Below are positions 56,752 to 64,000 of a stretch of DNA of 64,000 nt, in pieces; within the stretch, counting starts at the first letter, position 1, and the number at the start of each line of letters is the position of its first letter. This stretch comes from Chloroflexota bacterium (lineage in GTDB: Bacteria; Chloroflexota; Anaerolineae; Aggregatilineales; Phototrophicaceae): contig JAPPEU010000069.1 in NCBI GenBank assembly GCA_028875245.1, forward strand, positions 124,001 through 188,000. Reading direction: 5' to 3'. Made by a program: the position numbers and the translations under genes. The notes below the pieces were generated by a model. The model worked only from the letters and a program-made list of their open reading frames with translations, was not told the DNA's origin and searched no databases.

Positions 56752-59448
56752 CTAATACAACGCAAACGGAAGTTGGTCGAGAGCATCAAGTGCCTTGCTC
56801 TTAAGATTTTGACAATATTCATTGCCGGGATCGACTTTGAGGCCACGCTCTGCCGCGTCGAGCGCCTTCTCATTTTGCTTGCTCTGCATATACAGCCAGC
56901 CGAGCCTAGAGAAATCGTCAGCATTAGCTTTTTCTATTCTGCTTTCCATTAACTCAATTAGTAAGTCCAAGATAACTTCTTTCTCTCCTTCGTCGAAAAT
57001 GTATTTCCGTTCTTCATTTCTGGGACTATTTATAGCATTGAAGCGATTCACCGCCTCGCTGATTTTGTCATATGAAGTCCCCGGCATTTGGGCCAGTTGA
57101 ATACGAGCGTCGAGTTCCTCCGAGTATTCGTGATCGGCGGCGCTAAGATTGGCTAGCTTTTCCCATATCATTCGCTTCTTCTGAGTATCCCCTGAAAATT
57201 CTATAAAATTTCTTAGCGTTTCTTTATGCTTTTCAGTATCGTTATATTCTGCGTAGAGATCAGCTAGATATAACCACGCTTCTGGATATCTGCGCTTGGC
57301 AATGAATTCCACAATCGGTTTGTATAATTCTAGTTCACTTGGACAATTGCGGATTTGTCTTCTTATCTCACCAAATAGCCTGCTTATTCGTGGTGAAATG
57401 GTCTTGCTAAGGTCGGATTCTTGAGTGACACCAAATGATCGCAAGAATTTCAGGTCGGCCTTTATCGCCATTTTCATGGTGCTGGTTTCTAACTTCCTCG
57501 TGCCAAATTGGGACGCAACCAACGGCACTTCCCAGTACGTCTCGTTGTCAGCGGTGGAGTCACGCTTACGGATAAGCGAACTGTCATAAAGTGCGTCAAT
57601 TGCTTCAGATATGCGTCGCATGCCGTTATCAGGACGCAGCAGTACAGCCTCTAGTGCCGATTCCGCGACTAACGACTGCCAGTCGCATAGGGTTAGGAAC
57701 ACGCGCTTAGCGACCTTATTCAATTGATTGTAGTTCCGCTCAAAAAGCGAATCCAACAAGTCGTCATGATTCGTAACAATGTTCTCCAATTGAACTAAGC
57801 GGTCAGACTTTTTGATTTCACCTAATACGATCTTTATGACATATGGATGACCCTCCGAGAAGCCTATCAACCGATCTGTAAACGCACTGCTCAAGTGATG
57901 ACGAATAAACAACCTATCTGCCGTTGAGTCTATTAGTTTGTTGCATTCTTCATTAGACATGCCTTCTAGTTCTATCGGAAAGTCAGCTTTGAATTCGCGT
58001 ACCCGTGTGGTTATTACTGCCTTGTTAGTCTTTCCCAAGTATTGGTAAATCCATTCGTACAACTCCACTGGGCTTGCTACCGTTTCAAAGTTGTCGAAAG
58101 CGAATAGAATTTTCCCTAACTCACTCTTGTGCATGTTCTGTTGCAGAAACGTTACGGCATTTGCTTTGTCCTTTAACTCTTCAAAACTCAAGAAGTAAGT
58201 GCCCAGCAATCCTTTGAATACGTCAGCAATATCGTCCTGGTTCAACACTTGTGGTTTAACTTGTTTAGGCACTCCGGTTATCGACAAGTCGATATCTCTT
58301 GAGCTAAACCACAATATTGCCCGGAAATGCTCTTCATGTGCAATTCTATGTAATACCTCAAGTGTCAACCACGTTTTCCCGATGCCCCCTCGCCCACGCA
58401 ACGTAATGATATGATGAGGTGTATCATTTACGATTTCCCGATATAGACTCTCTTCCTCTTCAAGTCGGCGAATATACTCGACGGGCCTTGACGGTAGATT
58501 TGTTATTGTGTCTCCGTGTGCACCCGTTTCGACAAGCTCGGAAAGGCCCTGTGTTTCACTGTCTGGCAAATCAGTAACTGGTTTCCTATACTCCTTTGCA
58601 TCCGGGTATTGTTTCTCGCCAGACAGGTACGAAATCATCTCTATTCTTTTGCCATTCCATCCCCCGTTCGAGACAAAGACGTTATCTATTTCTGAATCCG
58701 AAACAATCAAATCTACTTCACGTAAGTTCTCGCGATTGACGTGTTGTCCAAAGTGGATGTACAAGCCCTCATGTAGAGTGATCTGGCTGCCCAACTTTGT
58801 GGCGAGCATATCTAAACTGTGCGCTTCACTATGCCACCGAACGACGTGGTATTTCCCTTTTAGAGTCTGCTGAAGATACGCCCAAGGTCGCCGGAAGATT
58901 AGAAACTCCTCTGCAATGATGATAATGGACCGATGCAACGGTTCACACATTGAACGGACATCGTCGCTAAGAAGTGCTCCATGAGCTTTTGACTTGTTGC
59001 GCAATGTGGCAAAATCGTGAAACCACATCTTTCCTCTGACTTGTTTATCAGATTGTGAATCAAATGGCGGATGGGCAATTTCAACGCATTTGCGCAGAAG
59101 TGTCACACTTTCGTGCTGCCATGTTCCTGACAGTCTCCTGTCACTGAGTTGGCTTGCCTCGTTTCCGTCAGCTACGATCTCGTCATGCAGGTGTTGTGCT
59201 GCAACGCCCGCGATGATTTGTTCAAGAACTTGACTCCACTCGCCGATACTGTCGGCTCGCACCAGTCGATGCTTTAGTCTGTATTGGTGACGATCTTTAC
59301 CATCTGTAACGGCAGATACCAAACCGGCAATCGCAAATTTGAAAACCATTTCCCCAAAAAGCATTAACGAATCGAAATACTCTCGTGCGGAGTCATCCCT
59401 AGCATCTTCAACACGCTCTTGCATTTTTTCGAATGGCTTAAGTAGCAT
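56752..59448 (-). CDS. STAND (NB-ARC-type) NTPase with N-terminal HEPN-like region and C-terminal TPR-like repeats; candidate defence protein
   Basis: Walker A LRGRGGIGKTWLTLEVL, Walker B KILFAFDNFE, NKAVITTR sensor; N-terminal LRNKSKAHG; C-terminal tandem helical repeats (RLGWLYMQSKQNEKALDAAERGLKVDPGNEY). Local GC visibly lower than flanks. Confidence 0.82.
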   Translation of the reverse strand: MLLKPFEKMQERVEDARDDSAREYFDSLMLFGEMVFKFAIAGLVSAVTDGKDRHQYRLKHRLVRADSIGEWSQVLEQIIAGVAAQHLHDEIVADGNEASQLSDRRLSGTWQHESVTLLRKCVEIAHPPFDSQSDKQVRGKMWFHDFATLRNKSKAHGALLSDDVRSMCEPLHRSIIIIAEEFLIFRRPWAYLQQTLKGKYHVVRWHSEAHSLDMLATKLGSQITLHEGLYIHFGQHVNRENLREVDLIVSDSEIDNVFVSNGGWNGKRIEMISYLSGEKQYPDAKEYRKPVTDLPDSETQGLSELVETGAHGDTITNLPSRPVEYIRRLEEEESLYREIVNDTPHHIITLRGRGGIGKTWLTLEVLHRIAHEEHFRAILWFSSRDIDLSITGVPKQVKPQVLNQDDIADVFKGLLGTYFLSFEELKDKANAVTFLQQNMHKSELGKILFAFDNFETVASPVELYEWIYQYLGKTNKAVITTRVREFKADFPIELEGMSNEECNKLIDSTADRLFIRHHLSSAFTDRLIGFSEGHPYVIKIVLGEIKKSDRLVQLENIVTNHDDLLDSLFERNYNQLNKVAKRVFLTLCDWQSLVAESALEAVLLRPDNGMRRISEAIDALYDSSLIRKRDSTADNETYWEVPLVASQFGTRKLETSTMKMAIKADLKFLRSFGVTQESDLSKTISPRISRLFGEIRRQIRNCPSELELYKPIVEFIAKRRYPEAWLYLADLYAEYNDTEKHKETLRNFIEFSGDTQKKRMIWEKLANLSAADHEYSEELDARIQLAQMPGTSYDKISEAVNRFNAINSPRNEERKYIFDEGEKEVILDLLIELMESRIEKANADDFSRLGWLYMQSKQNEKALDAAERGLKVDPGNEYCQNLKSKALDALDQLPFALY

Positions 59449-59563
59449 TGTGGTCCCCCAAGAAAGTAAATGCCTTTAGAATCAATATTACATGAGTATA
59501 ATGCAAAGCCCAAGATCGAAAACAGTGGTCCCTATGCGGCAGAAAAAGTATGGGGTCAGATTG

Positions 59564-59592
59564 TTGCAAACGCGCGACCTAAGTGTTATGCT
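59564..59592 (+). promoter_or_regulatory. Putative sigma70-type promoter of the SelW-like gene
   Basis: TTGCAA (59564-59569), 17-nt spacer, TATGCT (59587-59592). Confidence 0.55.
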
Positions 59593-59634
59593 ACGACTAT
59601 CGGCCGTGAAGAACGCTTGAAGAGGAGCAATCTT

Positions 59635-59928
59635 ATGCAAGAAGGTGGAATGGACGTTGTCGTCAAGTACTGCGCGACTTGAGGACACCAACCCAATGCC
59701 GTCAGTTTGACGGACGAAATCTTGAACGAACGCGAAATTGAATATTTCATCAGCAGTTGGAAACTGATCCCGGGCACCGGCGGCGTCTTTGACGTCACGG
59801 TCAACGGCGAGTTGGTTTTCTCCAAGCACGAGGTTGGGCGCCATGCGGAACCGGGCGAAGTACGGGCCGGCATCTTGAAGGCGCTGGAAGCCGTCCGCCC
59901 GGCCGATTTTGAGTTGGCCAGCAAGTAA
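59635..59928 (+). CDS. SelW/Rdx-family selenoprotein with in-frame UGA (Sec) codon at 59680-59682
   Basis: ATG at 59635 preceded by agaggag Shine-Dalgarno (59621-59627). Readthrough protein: MQEGGMDVVVKYCATUGHQPNAVSLTDEILNEREIEYFISSWKLIPGTGGVFDVTVNGELVFSKHEVGRHAEPGEVRAGILKALEAVRPADFELASK; CxxU followed by the family hallmark LIPGTGGVFDV.NGELVFSK. ORF track splits it into 59470..59682 and 59707..59928, which share one frame. Confidence 0.85.
59699..59713 (+). promoter_or_regulatory. Putative bacterial SECIS element apical stem-loop
   Basis: CCGTCA-GTT-TGACGG perfect 6-bp stem, G at first loop position, loop begins 22 nt after the UGA. Confidence 0.72.
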
Positions 59929-59978
59929 CAAGCCTGGATTTGCGAATCTGATTCGCAATCAAATCGCCAAGAGCAAAG

Positions 59979-60010
59979 CCGCCCGAAAGCAGCTTCGTCG
60001 GGCGGTTTTG
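59979..60010 (+). terminator. Rho-independent terminator after the SelW-like gene
   Basis: CCGCCCGA-aagcagcttcg-TCGGGCGG hairpin followed by TTTTGTTG. Confidence 0.8.
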
Positions 60011-60149
60011 TTGCCCCAAGCTGTTGCATAGTCTCGGCAAACTATTGTAGACTGATATTGTAAGCAGCGCTGGAGCCTTCGTCGAAAACGCTGGCATTCA
60101 GCGCAAGTATCGCCGTTCAATCTAAATTCCCCAAGGAGGTTGGAGAAAA

Positions 60150-61187
60150 ATGAATCGTCTTGTATTGGTAGGACTACTTGTGGTCGCTGTTTTCCTCGTG
60201 AGCGTCGGGCTGGCGTCCGCGCAGGACGGGCACATCGTTGAGCGCATTCGCGATCGCGGTGAGTTGATCTGCGGCGTGAACTCGGTACTGCCCGGTTTTG
60301 GCACGCAGAATGACGCCGGCGAGTTTGAAGGTTTTGATGTGGACATTTGCCGCGCCGTCGCCGCCGCAATCCTCGGTGACGCCAACGCAATCGCCTTCCG
60401 TCCGCTGGCCGCCGCTGAACGCCCGACCGCGCTGGCAAGTGGCGAGATTGATATGCTAAGCCGCAACACGACCTGGACGCTCAGCCGCGATACCGAATGG
60501 GGCGCGACCTTCGGGCCCACGACCTTCTATGATGGCCAGGGCATCATGGTCAAGATCGACTTTGGCGTGACCACCATTGACGAGCTCGGCGAAGAGAGCA
60601 TCACCATGTGCGCGACCGCCGGCACCACCACTGAGCTGAACATCACGGACAAGGCCAACGCGCTGAACGCTGACTGGGAGCTGAACACATTCCCGGATTT
60701 CGACGCCATCATGGATGCCTATGAAGCAGGCGCCTGCGATGCCTTCACCAGCGATATCAGCAGCCTGGTTTCGCGCAAGGCCACTTCGGCTGATCCCGCC
60801 GCGCACTCGATTCTGCCCGGCGCCATCAGCAAGGAACCGCTTGGCCCGGTCAGCCCGCAGAACGACGCCAATTTCGCCGACATTATCCGCTGGGTCGTTT
60901 GGGGTCTGCTGTCCGCGGAAGAATTTGGCATCAACAGCATGAACATCGGCGACTATATGGATAGCGAAGATGCCGGCATCGGCCGCCTGCTAGGCCTGGG
61001 CGACAATGTGGCTGGCGACTATCTCGGCATCAACGATCAGTTCATGGTTGATGTGATCACGCAGTTGGGCAACTACGCCGAGATCTTCGACCGCAATCTG
61101 GGTCCGGATACGATCTTCGGCCTGGAACGCGGCTTCAACGCCCTGTGGACGGACGGCGGCCTCATGTACGCGGCGCCCTTCCGTTAA
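60150..61187 (+). CDS. aapJ: General L-amino acid ABC transporter substrate-binding protein (AapJ-like)
   Basis: Signal peptide; IVERIRDRGELICGVNSVLPGFGTQNDAGEFEGFDVDICRAVAAAILGDANAIAFRPLAAAERPTALASGEIDMLSRNTTWTLSRD; strong SD aaggagg. Confidence 0.92.
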   Translation: MNRLVLVGLLVVAVFLVSVGLASAQDGHIVERIRDRGELICGVNSVLPGFGTQNDAGEFEGFDVDICRAVAAAILGDANAIAFRPLAAAERPTALASGEIDMLSRNTTWTLSRDTEWGATFGPTTFYDGQGIMVKIDFGVTTIDELGEESITMCATAGTTTELNITDKANALNADWELNTFPDFDAIMDAYEAGACDAFTSDISSLVSRKATSADPAAHSILPGAISKEPLGPVSPQNDANFADIIRWVVWGLLSAEEFGINSMNIGDYMDSEDAGIGRLLGLGDNVAGDYLGINDQFMVDVITQLGNYAEIFDRNLGPDTIFGLERGFNALWTDGGLMYAAPFR

Positions 61188-61403
61188 ACCGAAGCTGAAC
61201 GCAGCTGGCGCAAGTTTTGCAGAGGCGTGTCACCCAAGCGGTGGCGCGCCTTTTGTTTTTATGTAAGTTTCGGAAATCTCGCCGGTTTTGGGCGGCCCCT
61301 GGTCAATTCGAATTCGTCGGGCGGGCGACGCGGGATGCGCAGGCGCAATTTCGATTCAACGTAGAATTTGGGTAGTGTATCGAAGTCGGTGGAAATTCAT
61401 TTT

Positions 61404-61501
61404 CACCACAAAGGAAAGAAGGACACAAAGAAATTGCATATAGTCTACGTTTCTCGGTGTCCTCGATTTTCTCGGTGTCCTCGGTGGTAAAGTTTTTTTG
61501 T
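61404..61501. repeat. Dispersed ttcaccacaaagg...ggacac...ctcggtgtcctcggtggtaaag intergenic repeat
   Basis: Same family as 12449-12493 and 36279-36317; reverse translation gives the NFTTEDTEKIEDTEK-type spurious peptide. Confidence 0.7.
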
Positions 61502-61619
61502 TTCCACCGAAAGGTATACACTTCCAGAATTTGTCATATCCGCCGAGATTGAATAAAATTATTCCAGTTGAGCGACGAGCCGGGCGGAAGAGATCCTCCA
61601 TCTCTGTGGCAATTAGCGT

Positions 61620-63134
61620 ATGACAGCAAAAACAGCGGGTCAACAAGAGCAGCTTTTGCCGGCGATATTCCGTGACGCCCGCATTATCAGGGGCATCGCG
61701 CAGTTGATATTCGTCGTCATCGTCGTCATCGTCCTGAACGATTTGCAGACGCGCATCAACACCGCGCTGGAATCCACCAATCAATCGCCGAATTTCGAAT
61801 TCTTGCAGAACCGAGCCGGCTTCGACCTCGCCGATTCCGGCAGTTACTCCTCGAACGATCGTTACATTGACGCTTTTCAGGTTGGCTTCATCAATACGCT
61901 GCGCGTTGTTTTGCTGGGCTTGGCGTCGACAACCGTGATCGGCATCATGGTCGGCATCTTCTTGTTGAGCCGGAACTTCTTGCTGCGCACGATTTCGCGC
62001 GTCTATGTCGAGGTCTTGCGCAACACGCCGGTCCTGCTGCAGATTTTCGCCTGGTTTTATATCGCGCTTTTTTCCTTGCCGCCGCAGCAGGAATCCATCG
62101 CCTTCCCGCAAGAGGGCATCCGCAGCCTGCCGCTGCTGCAATATGGTCTGTCCTTGCTGGTCATTCTTTTGATCTGGCAATACAGCGGCTCGCTGCGGCG
62201 CCCGGCCTGGCGCAATGGCCTGCGGCAAGTGGGGATCGCGGTCGTCCTGTTGGTCAACCTGCTCGGCATCGTCATCGTCGGCGCAGGGACGCCGATTGAA
62301 TTTCGGCCGGGCATCTACATCAGCATCAAGGGCGTCGCCATCTTCGAATTGATTCCGACTTCGCTCTTCGGGATCTGGATGGTTTTTGTCGTGATTGGCG
62401 CTGTCGTGTCCTTCGCGATGTCGCGCTATTTCGCCTTTATCACGGAGAGCAGCGGCCAGCCGATTCCGCGAACGCGTTATGCCCTGGCTGCCTTCGTCGG
62501 GTTCACGCTGCTGGGCTGGCTCATAATCGGCATGCGCCCGACGCCGTCGCAGATTGCGGTCTACGATGATGACCGTGATGAATTCATCGAGATGGAGTAC
62601 GAAGAGGCTTTCGAATCCGCCCTGCTGACAATTGAGCAAGAGCTGGAATACACGCGGCAGCCGCTGATCTTCCGCCCGCCCACGCTGGACAGGCGCGGGC
62701 GCAACATCGAGACGGGCATCGAATTCTCGCCATCGTATCTGGCCATCTTCCTGGGCCTGGTCATTTACACCTCGGCCTTCATCGCCGAGATTGTGCGGGC
62801 CGGCATTCAGGCGGTCCCCAAAGGGCAGTTGGAAGCCTCGCGGGCCTTGGGGCTGTCGCAAGGCGATATGCTGCGCTTGATCATCTTGCCGCAGGCGCTG
62901 CGCGTCATCATACCGCCGCTGGGCAATCAGTTTTTGAATCTCTCCAAAAATTCCAGCCTGGCGATCGCCGTGGCCTACACGGATATCTATCAGGTGACGT
63001 TCACGATAATCAATCAGTCGGGTCAATCGGTAACAGGCATCGTGATGGTTATGCTTTCATACTTGTTGATTAGTCTGTGCATTTCATTAGTGATGAACGT
63101 GGTCAACCAGCGCTATCAGCTGGTTACCAGGTAG
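61620..63134 (+). CDS. aapQ: Amino acid ABC transporter permease (AapQ-like)
   Basis: GFINTLRVVLLGLASTTVIGIMVGIFLLSRNFLLRTISRVYVEVLRNTPVLLQIFAWF; YTSAFIAEIVRAGIQAVPKGQLEASRALGLSQGDMLRLIILPQALRVIIPPLGNQFLNLSKNSSLAIAV. Confidence 0.93.
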   Translation: MTAKTAGQQEQLLPAIFRDARIIRGIAQLIFVVIVVIVLNDLQTRINTALESTNQSPNFEFLQNRAGFDLADSGSYSSNDRYIDAFQVGFINTLRVVLLGLASTTVIGIMVGIFLLSRNFLLRTISRVYVEVLRNTPVLLQIFAWFYIALFSLPPQQESIAFPQEGIRSLPLLQYGLSLLVILLIWQYSGSLRRPAWRNGLRQVGIAVVLLVNLLGIVIVGAGTPIEFRPGIYISIKGVAIFELIPTSLFGIWMVFVVIGAVVSFAMSRYFAFITESSGQPIPRTRYALAAFVGFTLLGWLIIGMRPTPSQIAVYDDDRDEFIEMEYEEAFESALLTIEQELEYTRQPLIFRPPTLDRRGRNIETGIEFSPSYLAIFLGLVIYTSAFIAEIVRAGIQAVPKGQLEASRALGLSQGDMLRLIILPQALRVIIPPLGNQFLNLSKNSSLAIAVAYTDIYQVTFTIINQSGQSVTGIVMVMLSYLLISLCISLVMNVVNQRYQLVTR

Positions 63135-63141
63135 GCGGGCA

Positions 63142-64000
63142 ATGGCGGAGCAAATGAGCGCGGACCCCAGCCAATCGATCATCAATCATCAGGATGAGCC
63201 GGCGCGGCCGCCACCGACGCTTGAGGTCGGCCTGGCGGGCTGGCTGCGGCAAAACCTCCTCAATTCACCGGCCGATATCGCCGTGACTATCCTGACGACG
63301 TTGCTGATTCTCACGTTGGCGGCCGGCTTTTTCGATTGGGCGGTGCGCTCCGCCAACTGGTTCGCCATCATCAACAATCAGCGCCTCTTCATGATGCTGT
63401 CCTTCGAACCATTCTTCGAGTGGCGTCTGGCGCTGACGGTGCTGCTGGCGGCGTTTTTGACCGGGGTCAGCCTGGCGGCCTGGGCGCGCGGCGCCGCTCG
63501 CGCCTTGGCCAGCGTCGCGCTGGCGGTCGTCTTGATCACGGGTGCGCTGCCGCCCATCATAGAGGCGACCATTGAGCAGCCGCCCTCGTATTTCACCGCC
63601 GGCAATGTGGATATTGTCGACCGCGCCAGCAAACTGACGCCCCAATCGGAGCTCGCCTTCATCGCGCAGGCGGGCGAGACGGTGTCGGTCCGTATGGCGC
63701 TTGATGAAGTTGTCGATATCGAAACCTTGAGTACGCTATCGGGCTTTTCCGACCGCGCCTCCAACGCTTTGGGCAACGCCGCTCGCAATCGCATCGAGCA
63801 GCGGGCCAGGACGGGCGATGCCTTCGACCGTATGCTGAGCGGGGAATTGACCGAAGCGCTGGAAGAACGCACGCGGCTGAATGTGCGCACATTCACGCGC
63901 ACCAACGATATGCTGGCCTCGACTGCGGACGCGGTCGGGCATTTTGGCGCCCACTTGACGGCGGCGGACGCGGAAGTCGGCGAGCTGCGTTATTGGCTGG
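63142..64000 (+). CDS. aapM: Second amino acid ABC transporter permease (AapM-like), partial, N-terminal part
   Basis: Own translation from ATG at 63142: MAEQMSADPSQSIINHQDEPARPPPTLEVGLAGWLRQNLLNSPADIAVTILTTLLILTLAAGFFDWAVRSANWFAI...; directly follows aapQ; no stop before window end, so absent from the ORF track. Confidence 0.82.
   Translation, partial: MAEQMSADPSQSIINHQDEPARPPPTLEVGLAGWLRQNLLNSPADIAVTILTTLLILTLAAGFFDWAVRSANWFAIINNQRLFMMLSFEPFFEWRLALTVLLAAFLTGVSLAAWARGAARALASVALAVVLITGALPPIIEATIEQPPSYFTAGNVDIVDRASKLTPQSELAFIAQAGETVSVRMALDEVVDIETLSTLSGFSDRASNALGNAARNRIEQRARTGDAFDRMLSGELTEALEERTRLNVRTFTRTNDMLASTADAVGHFGAHLTAADAEVGELRYWL

Noticed and set aside
59470-59682. 70-aa ORF taken as an independent gene
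   Set aside because: Its 5' part contains the likely promoter and SD of the SelW-like gene; only the last codons (from ATG 59635) are coding, continuing through the TGA.
61356-63026. 556-aa minus-strand ORF
   Set aside because: Antisense shadow of the AapQ-like permease; sequence is low-complexity D/R/Q-rich with no recognisable domain, a GC-bias artefact.

Overview
High-GC (roughly 60%) bacterial chromosomal window. The gene families (Elp3 radical SAM/GNAT, two ClpC-type unfoldases, GroES/GroEL, LeuRS, Aap-type ABC transporter) and the dispersed intergenic repeats suggest a Chloroflexota/Anaerolineae-like genome; this is inference, as no marker search was possible. Most of the window is ordinary housekeeping and catabolic genes: eda, Elp3, nitrilase, M20 and M19 peptidases, GroESL with a CIRCE-like operator, ClpC x2, ribosomal protein S1, FolC-like, NadE, altronate dehydratase-like, LeuS, tRNA-Ala(GGC), Aap transporter. 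Two genes run off the window ends and are missing from the ORF track: cobS at the left edge and an AapM-like permease at the right edge. Items worth a second look: (1) a SelW/Rdx-family selenoprotein split by the ORF track at an in-frame TGA (CxxU motif, Shine-Dalgarno, 6-bp SECIS-like hairpin with a GTT loop just downstream); (2) a penicillin-binding protein 1C-like pseudoenzyme in which SxxK, SxN, KTG and the glycosyltransferase motifs are all degraded, in apparent operon with three tandem paralogous GT-C-like membrane proteins; (3) an AT-rich, probably horizontally acquired STAND/NB-ARC NTPase with an N-terminal HEPN-like RNxxxxH motif and C-terminal TPR-like repeats (candidate anti-phage gene); (4) a shikimate-kinase-like protein that has lost its P-loop; (5) a stand-alone triple Clp-N-domain protein next to clpC; (6) a cupin / MetE-like / HpsN-like catabolic cassette; and several dispersed intergenic palindromic repeat families.
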